Made by a program: the position numbers and the translations under genes. A DNA stretch of 64,000 nucleotides, taken from Azonexus fungiphilus. GTDB lineage: Bacteria; Pseudomonadota; Gammaproteobacteria; Burkholderiales; Rhodocyclaceae. The notes below the pieces were generated by a model, which was not told where the DNA came from, did no database searches, and saw nothing but the letters and a program-made list of their open reading frames with translations. Location of the stretch: NCBI RefSeq assembly GCF_003634965.1, contig NZ_RBXP01000019.1, positions 149,164 through 213,163 on the forward strand, in the 5' to 3' direction. Below are positions 44,022 through 53,443 of this stretch, piece after piece (the first letter of the stretch is position 1; every line of letters starts with the position of its first letter).

Positions 44022-44733
44022 GTTTTTCGTCCGCCACCGGCAGGCTGCCCAGCTCACCGTCGCGCAGCATGCGCTGGCGACCGCCGCGGGCGTGCGCATG
44101 CAGCGCCTCGGCGGCACCGGCAGCATCGCCGGCGGCGATGCGGTCGACGATCGCACTGTGCTCCTCGGCGAAATGCGGGATTGCCTGCGGCGCCAGCAGG
44201 TTGCGCCGGCGGAACAGCGCCAGCTGCTTGACCAGCCGGCGATAGACGTCGAGCAGGGCGGCATTGCCGGTCATCTCGACGATGCGGTCGTGGAAGGCGA
44301 GGTTGAGCGCGTGGAAGGCATCGACGTCGTTGACGCCGGCCGCCCGCTGCATGCCGGCGGCGAACTCGCGCAGCACGGCCAGTTGTTCGGGCGTCGCGCG
44401 CTCGGCGAGCAGGCGCCCGGCGGTGGCGTCGAGGCCGGCGCGCACCTCGTAGATGTCGGCGGCCTCGCTCAGCTCGATCTCGCGGACGAAGGCGCCGCGA
44501 TTCTTCTCCTGACGGATCAGGCCGCTTTCCTCGAGGGTGCGGAAGGCTTCGCGCAGCGGCCCGCGCGAGACGCCGAGGCGTTCGGCCAGCGCCACTTCGT
44601 TGAGCTTGCTGCCGGGCGGCAATTCGCCGGCGAGGATCATCTTCTCCAGCGCCTCGCCGACCAGGCGGGTCAGGGAGGTGCGCTGAACCAGCGCGAGCAC
44701 GCTGTCGACAGGAGTGGAGGCGGATTCGGACAT
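44014..44733 (-). CDS. GntR/FadR-family regulator of the aminoethylphosphonate cluster
   Basis: A 239-residue FadR/FCD-type regulator. The N-terminal winged helix is LPPGSKLNEVALAERLGVSR and GPLREAFRTLEESGLI; the C-terminal FCD domain has LNLAFHDRIVEMTGN and FAEEHSAIVDRI with metal-binding His. It is divergent from the phnS operon, the usual place for an AEP-responsive regulator, and probably represses or activates that operon through the palindrome at 44784-44799. The start at 44733 (MSESASTPVDS) is chosen; an ATG at 44772 would extend it by 13 residues. Confidence 0.88.
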   Translation of the reverse strand: MSESASTPVDSVLALVQRTSLTRLVGEALEKMILAGELPPGSKLNEVALAERLGVSRGPLREAFRTLEESGLIRQEKNRGAFVREIELSEAADIYEVRAGLDATAGRLLAERATPEQLAVLREFAAGMQRAAGVNDVDAFHALNLAFHDRIVEMTGNAALLDVYRRLVKQLALFRRRNLLAPQAIPHFAEEHSAIVDRIAAGDAAGAAEALHAHARGGRQRMLRDGELGSLPVADEKRA

Positions 44734-44783
44734 GACCGTCGGGCGGGAATCGAAAGCGGCATTGTAAGTCATCGTTGCTTTGT

Positions 44784-44799
44784 AGATTGTCAACAATCT
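44784..44799. promoter_or_regulatory. Palindromic operator in the GntR/phnS divergent region
   Basis: AGATTGT-ca-ACAATCT, a perfect 7-bp inverted repeat in the 44734-44909 gap. Its AT-rich ATTGTnnACAAT core fits GntR/FadR-type operators, and it lies 51 bases from the regulator start and about 110 from phnS. Confidence 0.6.
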
Positions 44800-44838
44800 G
44801 CAATAAACCGTCACTAAGATGGAAGCCAGTCTAGTGCG

Positions 44839-44874
44839 CCGGGATGTCAGTTCGATGACAGCCCGGCATCCCGG
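44839..44874. repeat. Nested inverted repeats in the phnS 5' leader
   Basis: The outer pair CCGGGATG / CATCCCGG (44839-44846, 44867-44874) encloses an inner pair TGTCA / TGACA (44845-44849, 44856-44860). It could form an RNA hairpin or a protein-binding site between operator and Shine-Dalgarno (GGAGG near 44897). Confidence 0.5.
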
Positions 44875-44909
44875 AAACCCCGTCATCCCATCCCCCGGAG
44901 GAAATCCGC

Positions 44910-45941
44910 ATGCAGCTCAAGCACCTCATCCGCCACTTCGCCGTCGCCGGCCTGGCGCTCGCCGCCATCGTCCCGGCGCACGCCGAGAAGACCGTCCTCA
45001 ACGTGTACACGGCGCTGGAAACCGACCAGTTGAAGGCCTACCAGCAGGCCTTCAACAGCGCCCATCCGGATATCGAGATCAAGTGGACGCGCGACTCGAC
45101 CGGCATCATCACCGCCAAGCTGCTGGCCGAGAAGGCGAAGCCGGTGGCCGACGTGATCATGGGCGTCGCCGCTTCCAGCATGGTCGTCTTCGACCGCGAG
45201 AAGATGCTGCAGCCCTACGCCCCGGCCAACCTGAAGGCGCTCAACCCGCGCTTCCGCTCGGCCGGCGCAACGCCGACCTGGGTCGGCATGGACGTCTGGG
45301 GCGCGGCGATCTGCTACAACGTCGCCGAGATGCAGAAGCAGGGCCTGCCCCGCATCGAAAGCTGGAAGGACCTGCTCAAGCCGGAGTTCAAGGGCAAGAT
45401 CGTCATGCCCAACCCGAACTCCTCGGGCACCGGCTTCCTCGACGTCACCGCCTGGCTGCAGATGTTCGGCGAGAAAGGCGGCTGGGACTACATGGACAAG
45501 CTGCACGAGAACATCGCCGTGTATACCCATTCCGGTTCCAAGCCCTGCGTGATGGCTGGCGCCGGCGAGTTCCCGGTCGGCATCGCCTTCGAATACCGGG
45601 CCAACGTGGTGCGCAGCAAGGGTGCGCCGATCGACATCATCTTCCCCAAGGAAGGCCTCGGCTGGGACATGGAAGCGATCGCCATCGTCAATGGCACGGC
45701 CAAGCTGGAGGCGGCGAAGAAGCTGGCCGACTGGGCGACCACCCGCGAAGCCAACGAGTTGTACGCGAAGAACTTCGCCGTCGTCGCCATGCCCGGCATC
45801 GCCACCCGCCTGAAGTACGTGCCCAACGACTACGAGCAGCGCCTGGTCAAGAACGACTTCGCCTGGATGGGCAAGAACCGCGACGCCATCCTGGCCGAGT
45901 GGCAGAAGCGCTACGCGACCAAGTCCGAACCGAAGAAGTAA
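44910..45941 (+). CDS. phnS: 2-aminoethylphosphonate ABC transporter substrate-binding protein
   Basis: A 343-residue periplasmic binding protein with a Sec signal (MQLKHLIRHFAVAGLALAAI, cleaved near AHAEK). The fold and sequence follow the Fe3+/AEP binding-protein family: LNVYTALETDQLKAYQQAFN, DSTGIITAKLLAEKAKP, GMDVWGAAICYN, MPNPNSSGTGFLDVTAW. GGAGGAAA lies 6 bases before the ATG. First gene of the operon phnS-phnT-permease-phnW-oxidase-phnX; the AEP specificity is inferred from phnW and phnX. Confidence 0.88.
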   Translation: MQLKHLIRHFAVAGLALAAIVPAHAEKTVLNVYTALETDQLKAYQQAFNSAHPDIEIKWTRDSTGIITAKLLAEKAKPVADVIMGVAASSMVVFDREKMLQPYAPANLKALNPRFRSAGATPTWVGMDVWGAAICYNVAEMQKQGLPRIESWKDLLKPEFKGKIVMPNPNSSGTGFLDVTAWLQMFGEKGGWDYMDKLHENIAVYTHSGSKPCVMAGAGEFPVGIAFEYRANVVRSKGAPIDIIFPKEGLGWDMEAIAIVNGTAKLEAAKKLADWATTREANELYAKNFAVVAMPGIATRLKYVPNDYEQRLVKNDFAWMGKNRDAILAEWQKRYATKSEPKK

Positions 45942-46000
45942 TTCCCGCCCCCGCCGCCCGCCATCTGGCGGGCGCTTCCACCGTTGACCGCGAGGCGCCC

Positions 46001-47068
46001 ATGGCCCACCTGGAAATCACCCAACTGAGCAAGCGCTACGGCGCCTTCGTCGCCCTCGACGGCATCGAACTGGCCGTCGAACGCGGCGAGTTCCTCGTCC
46101 TCCTCGGCCCCTCCGGCTGCGGCAAGACCACGCTGCTGCGGGCGATCGCCGGCCTCGAACGGCAGGACGCCGGGCGCATCGTGCACGCCGGCCGCGACAT
46201 CTCGCAACTGTCGCCGGCGCTGCGTGACTACGGCATCGTCTTCCAGTCCTACGCGCTGTTTCCCAATCTCAGCGTCGCCGACAACGTCGCCTATGGCCTG
46301 AACAGCCGCCGCGCCGACCGCCGGCTGATCCATCACCGGGTCGAGGAAATGCTCGAACTGGTCGGCCTGCCCGGCAGCCAGCAGAAATACCCTGCCCAGC
46401 TTTCCGGCGGCCAGCAGCAGCGCGTCGCGCTGGCCCGCGCGCTGGCCACCTCGCCCGACCTGCTGCTGCTCGACGAACCGCTGTCGGCGCTCGACGCCAT
46501 CGAGCGCGTCCGCCTGCGTTCGGAAATCCGCAGCCTGCAGAACCGGCTCGGCGTGACGACGATCATGGTCACCCACGACCAGGAAGAAGCACTGGCCATG
46601 GCCGACCGCATCGTCGTCATGCGCGGCGGCCGCATCCAGCAGATTGGCGGGCCGCAGGAAATCTACCGGGCGCCGGGCAACGACTTCGTCGCCGACTTCA
46701 TCGGCCGCGGCAACCTGCTCGACGCCACTGGCGCCGGCCCGCAGCACGTCCGCATCGGCGACCTGCTGCTGCGCTGCGCCGGCCCCGCCGGCGAAGGCCA
46801 TCGTCAGCGCTTCTACGTCCGGCCCGAGGACATCCGCCTGCACGACACGCTCGACCAGGGCGAGAACAGCTTCTACGCCCATGTCGTCAAATGCGAGTTC
46901 CTCGGCGCCTATTCGCTGGTCACGCTGCAGGCGCCGACCGGCGATGCGCGCCCGCTGGTCGCCCAGTTTTCCGCCAATTACCTGGGCGGCCGCGAAATCC
47001 GCCCGGGGGCGACGCTGCGCGTCGGCATCCCGGCCGAACACCTGCGTCCGCTGCCGGAGGCGGCATGA
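46001..47068 (+). CDS. phnT: 2-aminoethylphosphonate ABC transporter ATP-binding protein
   Basis: A 355-residue ATPase: [69 protein letters not shown], and a C-terminal TOBE-type domain ([11 protein letters not shown] and beyond). The stop overlaps the permease start (ATGA). The 59-base gap after phnS holds an inverted repeat (CGCCCGCCATCTGGCGGGCG) and a GTTGACCGCGAGG string resembling the dispersed repeat arm. Confidence 0.9.
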   Translation: MAHLEITQLSKRYGAFVALDGIELAVERGEFLVLLGPSGCGKTTLLRAIAGLERQDAGRIVHAGRDISQLSPALRDYGIVFQSYALFPNLSVADNVAYGLNSRRADRRLIHHRVEEMLELVGLPGSQQKYPAQLSGGQQQRVALARALATSPDLLLLDEPLSALDAIERVRLRSEIRSLQNRLGVTTIMVTHDQEEALAMADRIVVMRGGRIQQIGGPQEIYRAPGNDFVADFIGRGNLLDATGAGPQHVRIGDLLLRCAGPAGEGHRQRFYVRPEDIRLHDTLDQGENSFYAHVVKCEFLGAYSLVTLQAPTGDARPLVAQFSANYLGGREIRPGATLRVGIPAEHLRPLPEAA

Positions 47069-48768
47069 AGGTCGCCGGCCTGAGCACCCTGCCGCCGGGT
47101 CGCCGCGCCACCGTCAGCGAGCGCCTGGGCGGGCCGCTGCTGCTGCTCGCCGCCGTGGCGCTGACGATCTTCCTGTTGCTGCCGCTGGGCGCCCTGCTCC
47201 TCGGCGCCGTGCGCGACGACGCCGGCGCCTTCAGCCTCGCCCGCTTCGCCGAGTTCGCGGCAACGCCGGGGATGGCGACAGCGGTGTGGAACACGCTGTG
47301 GGTCGCCGTCGTGGTGACGGCGATCACCGTGCCGCTGGCCTTCGTCTATGCCTACGCGATCGAGCGCGCCTGCCTGCCGCTGCGCGGGCTGTGGCGGATC
47401 ATCGGGCTGTCGGCACTGCTCGGCCCGTCGCTGGTCGGTGCGATCGCCTTCATCCAGTGGTTCGGCACCCAGGGCGTGCTCAAGGCCTGGCTCGGCGAGA
47501 CTTCAGTTTACGGTCCGGTGGGCATCGTCATGGCCACCGTCTATGCCAGCTTCCCGCACGCCCTGATGATCCTCGTCGTCGCCCTGGCCACCGCCGACGG
47601 CCGACTCTACGAAGCGGCCGATGCACTGTCGGCGTCGCGCTGGCGCAAGTTCGTCACGGTGACGCTGCCCGGCGCCCGCTACGGGCTGATCAGCGCGGCG
47701 CTCGTCGTCTTCGCCTATTCGGTCAGCGAGTTCGGCATTCCCAAGGTGATCGGCGGCAACTTCCCGGTGCTCGCCGTCGAGATCTACGTCCAGGTCGTCG
47801 GCCAGCACAATTTCGGGCGCGGCGCCGTCGTCGCCTTGCTTCTGCTGCTGCCGGTGCTGCTCGCCTTCGCCATCGACTGGTGGGTGCAGCGCCGCCAGCA
47901 GGCCGGGCTGAGCGCCCGCGCCGTGCCCTACCGGCCACGCCCCGACTGGCGGCGCGACCTGCCGCTGCTCTTCTACTGCCTGCTGCTGGCAACGGCGATG
48001 CTCGGCATCCTGGGCATGGCCGCCTACACCTCGCTGGTCCGCTTCTGGCCGTACAACCTCGAACTCAGCCTCGACCACTACATCTACGGCCTGGCCGAGG
48101 CCGGCGTCCTCGACGCCTGGCTGAACAGCCTGCGCATCGCCGGGCTGACCGCCTTGTTCGGCACGCCCTCCGTCTTCTTCACCGCCTGGCTGCTGGAAAA
48201 ATGCCAGGGCGGGCCGACCGGGCTGCGGCCGCTGGTCCGCGCGCTGGCCGCGCTGCCGATGGGCGTGCCCGGCCTGGTGCTCGGCATCGGCTACATCCTC
48301 TTCTTCAATGCCCCGGACAACCCGTTAAACGGGCTGTACCAGACGCTGGCGATCATGGTCGTCGCCAACATCGTGCATTACTACACCGCCTGCCACCTGA
48401 CCGCGCTGACCGCGCTCAAGGGCATCGACCGCGAGTTCGAGGCAGTTTCGGCTTCGCTCAAGGTCTCGCCCTTCGTCACCCTGTGGCGGGTGACGCTGCC
48501 GGTCTGCCTGCCGGCGGTGCTGGAAATCGCCCGCTACCTGTTCATCAACGCGATGACCACGGTGTCGGCGCTGGTCTTCCTCTATTCGCCGGCGACGCTG
48601 CCGGCCTCGGTCGCCATCCTCAACCTCGACGAGGCCGGCGAACTCGGGCCGGCGGCTGCGATGGCGACGCTGATCGTGCTCACCTCGGCGGCGATCAGCC
48701 TGCTCTATTCGCTCGTCACCCACCTGCTCTTCCGCCGCCACCAGGCCTGGCGCCAGGGCCAACGCTGA
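47065..48768 (+). CDS. Fused two-domain ABC permease for aminoethylphosphonate (PhnU-PhnV type)
   Basis: A 567-residue permease made of two fused halves, each with about six membrane helices and its own EAA loop: [20 protein letters not shown] near residue 190 and [20 protein letters not shown] near 460. In Salmonella PhnU and PhnV are separate proteins; here one chain does both jobs, as in Fe3+ (FbpB-type) transporters. The ATGA overlap with phnT shows coupling. Confidence 0.9.
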   Translation: MKVAGLSTLPPGRRATVSERLGGPLLLLAAVALTIFLLLPLGALLLGAVRDDAGAFSLARFAEFAATPGMATAVWNTLWVAVVVTAITVPLAFVYAYAIERACLPLRGLWRIIGLSALLGPSLVGAIAFIQWFGTQGVLKAWLGETSVYGPVGIVMATVYASFPHALMILVVALATADGRLYEAADALSASRWRKFVTVTLPGARYGLISAALVVFAYSVSEFGIPKVIGGNFPVLAVEIYVQVVGQHNFGRGAVVALLLLLPVLLAFAIDWWVQRRQQAGLSARAVPYRPRPDWRRDLPLLFYCLLLATAMLGILGMAAYTSLVRFWPYNLELSLDHYIYGLAEAGVLDAWLNSLRIAGLTALFGTPSVFFTAWLLEKCQGGPTGLRPLVRALAALPMGVPGLVLGIGYILFFNAPDNPLNGLYQTLAIMVVANIVHYYTACHLTALTALKGIDREFEAVSASLKVSPFVTLWRVTLPVCLPAVLEIARYLFINAMTTVSALVFLYSPATLPASVAILNLDEAGELGPAAAMATLIVLTSAAISLLYSLVTHLLFRRHQAWRQGQR

Positions 48769-48788
48769 TTTACCGGAGAAAACCCGCC

Positions 48789-49907
48789 ATGTACGCCGTC
48801 GACCGCGACCCGCTGCTGCTCACCCCCGGCCCCCTGACCACCTCGCTGCGCACCAAGCAGGCGATGCTGCACGACTGGGGTTCCTGGGACGCCGCCTTCA
48901 ACCGCATCACCGCCGACGTCTGCCGGCAGCTGGTCGCCATCGCCCATGGCGAGGACAGCCACGTCTGCGTGCCGCTGCAGGGTTCCGGCACCTTCTCGGT
49001 GGAGGCCGCGCTGGGTACCCTGGTGCCGCGCCAGGGCAAGGTGCTGGTGCCGAACAACGGCGCCTACTGCGCGCGCATCCTGAAGATTCTCGGCTATCTC
49101 GGGCGCGAGGCCGTCGAACTGCGCTTCGCCGAAGACCGGCCGGCCGACCCGGCGGCGATCGAAGCGGCGCTCGCCGCCGACCCGGCGATCACCCACGTCG
49201 CCCAGGTCCATTGCGAGACCGGCACCGGCATCCTCAACCCACTCGCCGAGATCGCCGCCGCCGTCGCCCGTCAGGGGCGCGAACTGATCGTCGACGCGAT
49301 GAGCTCCTTCGCCGCCCTCGACATCAACCTGCGCACGACGCCGATCACGGCGCTGGTCGCCGCTTCCGGCAAATGCCTGGAAGGCGTGCCCGGCATGGGC
49401 TTCGTCATCGTCCGCCGCAGCGCGCTGGAAGCCGCCGCCGGCAACTGCCATTCGCTGGCGATGGACCTGCACGACCAGTGGATCTACATGCAGAAGACGA
49501 CGCAATGGCGGTTCACGCCGCCGACCCACGTCGTCGTCGCGCTGCACGAAGCGCTTGCACAGTACGCCGAGGAAGGCGGACTGGCTGCCCGCCAGGCCCG
49601 CTACGCCGCCAACTGCGCGGCGCTGGTCGACGGCATGGCTGGCCTCGGCCTCAAGCCCTTCCTGGCGCCCGAGCAGCAGGCGCCGATCATCGTCACCTTC
49701 CACGCGCCGGCCAGCCCGAACTACGACTTCAAGGCCTTTTACGCGGCGGTGCGCGACAGGGGTTTCATCCTCTACCCGGGCAAGCTGACCGAAGTTGAAA
49801 CCTTCCGCGTCGGCTGCATCGGCGCGCTGACGACGCAGGACATGGCCAAGGTGGTCGATGCCGTCGGCGCCACGCTGCGCGCGATGAATGTCACGGTCGA
49901 CGGCTGA
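48789..49907 (+). CDS. phnW: 2-aminoethylphosphonate:pyruvate transaminase
   Basis: A 372-residue class V PLP transaminase. It has [64 protein letters not shown] and the PLP-lysine in [14 protein letters not shown]. It converts AEP and pyruvate to phosphonoacetaldehyde and alanine. GGAG lies 10 bases upstream. The last codons (NVTVDG, then stop) come from a dispersed-repeat copy that continues into the next gene. Confidence 0.95.
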   Translation: MYAVDRDPLLLTPGPLTTSLRTKQAMLHDWGSWDAAFNRITADVCRQLVAIAHGEDSHVCVPLQGSGTFSVEAALGTLVPRQGKVLVPNNGAYCARILKILGYLGREAVELRFAEDRPADPAAIEAALAADPAITHVAQVHCETGTGILNPLAEIAAAVARQGRELIVDAMSSFAALDINLRTTPITALVAASGKCLEGVPGMGFVIVRRSALEAAAGNCHSLAMDLHDQWIYMQKTTQWRFTPPTHVVVALHEALAQYAEEGGLAARQARYAANCAALVDGMAGLGLKPFLAPEQQAPIIVTFHAPASPNYDFKAFYAAVRDRGFILYPGKLTEVETFRVGCIGALTTQDMAKVVDAVGATLRAMNVTVDG

Positions 49908-49938
49908 AAACATGGCAAATCCATCGGTCGACCGTGAC
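49890..49938 (+). repeat. Full-length dispersed repeat at the phnW/flavoenzyme junction
   Basis: Arms GTCACGGTCGACGG and TCGGTCGACCGTGAC around an A-rich core, about the same length and layout as the 48-bp copies. The outer arms form a 14-bp inverted repeat (49888-49901 and 49927-49940). It contains the phnW stop (49905-49907) and the start codon of the next gene (49912). Confidence 0.8.
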
Positions 49939-51147
49939 ATCCTGATCATCGGCGGCGGCATCTTCGGCGCCGCCGTCGCCTACGAACTCGCCCGCCACGG
50001 CCTGGGCAATCGCATCCTCGTCCTCGAACGCCTGCAGCCGGCGGCCGGCGCAACCAGCCGGGCGGCGGCGCTGGTGACCATGGTGCGCGACGACCCCGGC
50101 CAGATCGCGCTGGCCCGTCAGACCTTCCGCACGATGACCGAACTCGAGCACGAATTCGGCGAGGACATCGGCCGGCGCACGGTCGGCGCGCTGCACGTCG
50201 CCCCGGCCAGCCATCTGGCAACGCTGCAGGCGCGGGCCGCCGGCGCCGCCGCGCACGGCATCGCCAGCAGCTGGCTGGACAAAGCCGAGGCGCTCGCGCG
50301 CGCCCCCTGGCTGGCGCCGGAATCCTTCGAGCACGCGGTCTTCTTTCCCGACGAGTGCTACGTCGAACCCTACCTGTTCGCCACCGCCCTGCTGCGCGCC
50401 GCCACTGCACGCGGCGTGCGCTGCAGCAGCGGCGAGGTGACGCGCATCATCGCCGACGCCGGCACGGTACGCGGGGTCGAACTGGCCGACGGCAGCACGC
50501 TGGCCGCCAGCCTTGTCGTCAATGCCGCCGGCGCCTGGGCCAACCGGCTCAGCGTCGATCTCGGCCTGCCGCTGCCGATGGCGCCGGTGCGCAGCCAGTA
50601 CTGGATCAGCGAGCCGGCGCCGATCTTTCCGCGCGACGGCGCCATCGTCCTGCTGCCGGCGATCCGCGCCTACGCCCGGCCCGAGGTCGGGGCACTGCTC
50701 TTCGGCATCCGCGAGCGCCAGCCGGCGGTCGCCGACGCGCGCTCGCTGCCGGCCGACCTCGCCGGTTTCGTCTTCGACCCCGACGACGCCGACGGCTGGG
50801 CCAACCTGGCCGAAGGCGCCGACGAACTGGCGCCCTGCTTCCCGGCGCTGGAGACGCTGGGCATCGCCCATTACCTGACCGGGCCGAGCAACTACACGCC
50901 CGACCGGCAGCTGGTGGTCGGCGCCGCGCCGAGGATCGCCGGGCTGTTCGTCGCCAGCGGCTGCAATGGCTCGGGGATCAGCTTTGCCGGCGGCGTCGGC
51001 CGCCTGATCGGCGAACTGATCCGCGGCGCCGCGCCCTTCGTCGATCCGCAGCCCAGCGCCCCGGGCCGGCACGGCGCTTTCGACCCCTACGCCCCCGACT
51101 TCCTCGCCGCCTGCGCCGCCGCGCGGGCCGGAAAAACTTCCGGCTGA
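49912..51147 (+). CDS. FAD-dependent oxidoreductase (glycine/D-amino acid oxidase-like) of the AEP cluster
   Basis: A 411-residue DAO-family flavoprotein. The FAD-binding Rossmann motif is ILIIGGGIFGAAVAYELARH (residues ~10-29), with GATSRAAALVTMVRDD, VVNAAGAWANRLSVDLGLP and a C-terminal FAD contact GPSNYTPDRQLVVGAAP then CNGSGISFAGGVGRLIGELI. Such enzymes occur in AEP clusters and have been reported (PbfD-type) to oxidise AEP or N-methylated AEP to phosphonoacetaldehyde; that role is inferred from the family and neighbours. Its first residues MANPSVDRD come from the repeat. No clear Shine-Dalgarno; translation is probably coupled to phnW. Confidence 0.82.
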   Translation: MANPSVDRDILIIGGGIFGAAVAYELARHGLGNRILVLERLQPAAGATSRAAALVTMVRDDPGQIALARQTFRTMTELEHEFGEDIGRRTVGALHVAPASHLATLQARAAGAAAHGIASSWLDKAEALARAPWLAPESFEHAVFFPDECYVEPYLFATALLRAATARGVRCSSGEVTRIIADAGTVRGVELADGSTLAASLVVNAAGAWANRLSVDLGLPLPMAPVRSQYWISEPAPIFPRDGAIVLLPAIRAYARPEVGALLFGIRERQPAVADARSLPADLAGFVFDPDDADGWANLAEGADELAPCFPALETLGIAHYLTGPSNYTPDRQLVVGAAPRIAGLFVASGCNGSGISFAGGVGRLIGELIRGAAPFVDPQPSAPGRHGAFDPYAPDFLAACAAARAGKTSG

Positions 51148-51174
51148 ACCGCCGCCACCTTACGGAGACACTCC

Positions 51175-51987
51175 ATGCAACAGCAACTTGAAGCGGTCAT
51201 TTTCGACTGGGCCGGGACCACGGTCGATTTCGGCTCCTTCGCGCCGACCCAGATTTTCGTCGACGCCTTCCGCGCCGCCTACGACTTCGACCTGAGCCTG
51301 GCCGAAGCGCGTGGCCCGATGGGCCTGGGCAAGTGGCAGCACATCGAGGCGCTCGGCCGCGATCCGGCGGTCGACGCCCGCTGGCGGGCAAAATTCGGGC
51401 GGCCGATGAACAACGACGACATCGACCACCTCTACCGCACCTTCCTGCCGCTGCAGGTCGAACGCGTCGGCGCACACGCGGCGCTGATTCCCGGGACGCT
51501 GGAGACGGTCGCCGCCTTGCGCGAGCGCGGCCTGAAGATCGGTTCGACCACCGGCTACCCGCGCCCGGTCATGGAAAAACTGATGCTCGCCGCTGCCGCC
51601 AACGGCTACACGCCGGACTGCACGGTCTGTGCCGACGACCTTGCCGCCGGCGCCCGCCCCGGCCCGTGGATGGCGCTGCAGTGCGTGCTCGACCTGAAGA
51701 TCGGCAAGGTCGCCCACTGCGTCAAGGTCGACGACACCCTGCCCGGGATCGCCGAAGGCTGCAACGCCGGCATGTGGACCGTCGGCCTGATGCTCTCGGG
51801 CAGCCCGGCCGGGCTTACAGCAGCCGAATTCGCGGCGGCAACGGCGGCCGAGCTGGCCGCCCTGCGTGCCCGCATCGCGCCGGAATTCACCGCCGCCGGC
51901 GCGCATTACGTGATCGACACGATCGCCGACCTGCCGCCGGTGCTCGACGACATCGAACGCCGCCTGGCGCAGGGGGAACGCCCCTGA
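51175..51987 (+). CDS. phnX: Phosphonoacetaldehyde hydrolase (phosphonatase)
   Basis: A 270-residue HAD-superfamily enzyme: [18 protein letters not shown] contains the nucleophile Asp; [12 protein letters not shown] contains the Schiff-base Lys; [14 protein letters not shown] and [19 protein letters not shown] complete the active site. It cleaves the C-P bond of phosphonoacetaldehyde to acetaldehyde and phosphate, completing the PhnW-PhnX pathway. GGAG lies 10 bases upstream. It ends 3 bases from the stop of the convergent NirB-like gene, with no terminator between. Confidence 0.95.
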   Translation: MQQQLEAVIFDWAGTTVDFGSFAPTQIFVDAFRAAYDFDLSLAEARGPMGLGKWQHIEALGRDPAVDARWRAKFGRPMNNDDIDHLYRTFLPLQVERVGAHAALIPGTLETVAALRERGLKIGSTTGYPRPVMEKLMLAAAANGYTPDCTVCADDLAAGARPGPWMALQCVLDLKIGKVAHCVKVDDTLPGIAEGCNAGMWTVGLMLSGSPAGLTAAEFAAATAAELAALRARIAPEFTAAGAHYVIDTIADLPPVLDDIERRLAQGERP

Positions 51988-51990
51988 CCC

Positions 51991-53208
51991 TCAGCCGCCG
52001 GCGAAGGCCTGGCCGAAGATCAGACGGTCGCGGATGGCGCCGATGTCGCGCCCTTCCCTGAGCAGCTGGAAATACCACGGACCGTCGGTGGTGTCGCCGT
52101 AGATGACGCCACCGACCAGCTTGTCGGCACGGATCACCAGTTTCTTGTAAACGCCGGCCGGCCGGTCGTCGAGAACGATTTCCTCGCTCTCGTCACCGCC
52201 CATGAAATCGCCGGCCGAGAACAGGTCGATGCCGGTGACCTTGAGCTTGGCCGAGGTCACCGAGCCGGCGTAACGGCCGATGCCGTACCCGGCGAGATGG
52301 TTGGCGGCGACCTTGGCCTGCTCGAACAGCGGCGCCACCAGGCCGTAGGCGATGCCGCGGTGGCTGACGCACTCGCCGACGGCGTAGATGCGCGGATCGA
52401 AGGTCTGCATAGTGTCATTGACGACGATGCCGCGCTGACAATGAATGCCGGCGTTTTCGGCGAGCCCGGTGTTGGGGCGGATACCGGCGGCCATCACGAC
52501 GAGGTCGGCCGGCACCTCCGCGCCATCGCCGAAGCGGACCGCGCCAACGCGCCCGCCGGCGCCCGGCAGCAGCGCCGCGGTCTGCCTGCCCAGCAGGAAG
52601 TTCAGGCCGCGGGCTTCGAGCGCGCGCTGCAGCATGCGCCCGGCGGTCTCGTCGAGCTGGCGGTCGAGCAGCCAGCGGCCCAGATGCACGACGCTCACCG
52701 TCATCCCGCGCTGGGCCAGGCCGTTGGCCGCCTCGAGCCCGAGCAGGCCGCCGCCGATGACGACCGCGTGACGATGCTCGCGGGCAGCGGCGATCATCTC
52801 GTCGGTATCCTTGATGTCGCGATAGCCGATCACACCGGGCAGGTCGTTGCCGGGCACCGGCAAGCGGAAGGGCGTAGAACCGGTGGCGATGAGCAGGCGG
52901 TCGTAGGGCGCCTCGCTGCCGTCGTCGGCAATCACCCGGCGCCGGCCGCGGTCGATCGCGACGACCTGGCGGCCGGTGTGCAGCGTGATGCCGTGGGCGG
53001 CATACCATTCGCGATCGTTGAGGACGATCTCCGGCAGCGTCATCTCGCCGGCCAGCACCGGCGAGAGCAGGATGCGGTTGTAGTTGGGATGCGGCTCGGC
53101 CCCGAAGACGGTGATCCGGTAATGATCCGGGGCGATCTTCAGCAGCTCTTCGAGGGTGCGGACACCGGCCATGCCGTTGCCGATCAGTACCAGGCGGGGT
53201 TTGCTCAC
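51991..53208 (-). CDS. NirB-like FAD/NAD(P)H oxidoreductase (flavoprotein half only)
   Basis: A 405-residue flavoprotein matching the N-terminal half of NADH-dependent nitrite reductase NirB: RLVLIGNGMAGVRTLEELL, HPNYNRILLSPVLAGE, the NAD-binding AVVIGGGLLGLEAANGLAQRG, and YAVGECVSHRGIAYGLVAPL. The following NirB regions ([2Fe-2S] and siroheme domains) are absent; the gene stops cleanly. It could be the electron-transfer partner of NasA (NasB/NasC-like). Start GTG 53208 is chosen because GGAG lies 9 bases upstream. The 53209-53443 gap upstream contains one dispersed-repeat copy and no gene. Confidence 0.83.
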   Translation of the reverse strand: MSKPRLVLIGNGMAGVRTLEELLKIAPDHYRITVFGAEPHPNYNRILLSPVLAGEMTLPEIVLNDREWYAAHGITLHTGRQVVAIDRGRRRVIADDGSEAPYDRLLIATGSTPFRLPVPGNDLPGVIGYRDIKDTDEMIAAAREHRHAVVIGGGLLGLEAANGLAQRGMTVSVVHLGRWLLDRQLDETAGRMLQRALEARGLNFLLGRQTAALLPGAGGRVGAVRFGDGAEVPADLVVMAAGIRPNTGLAENAGIHCQRGIVVNDTMQTFDPRIYAVGECVSHRGIAYGLVAPLFEQAKVAANHLAGYGIGRYAGSVTSAKLKVTGIDLFSAGDFMGGDESEEIVLDDRPAGVYKKLVIRADKLVGGVIYGDTTDGPWYFQLLREGRDIGAIRDRLIFGQAFAGG

Positions 53209-53353
53209 GATGACAGGCTCCAACGTTGCGCGCACCTTGCGGTGCAAAGCGTTTCCAGCGCATGACGTCGTTGCCATCGGACCGCCCCCGTTGGCGGTCG
53301 ATTCGCTGCTTTCGGAGAACTCAGTGCAAAGCGCGTGCCAAGTGGCCGGACGG

Positions 53354-53388
53354 CTGATTTTTCGTTGTTTTCCGCGGTCGACCGTCAG
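53354..53388 (-). repeat. Dispersed GTCGAC repeat between ybiB and the NirB-like gene
   Basis: Minus-strand CTGACGGTCGACCGCGGAAAA, then CAACGAAAAATCAG: left arm plus A-rich core. Intergenic. Confidence 0.65.
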
Positions 53389-53443
53389 ATTGCCGCACCA
53401 ATTGCGTGCCGTTGCGGCCAGCCCGGTGCATGCCGCGACGCGC

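Noticed and set aside
44819..47068. 749-codon frame covering phnS and phnT
   Set aside because: It reads phnS in the wrong frame; only its second part coincides with phnT, whose start is the ATG at 46001.
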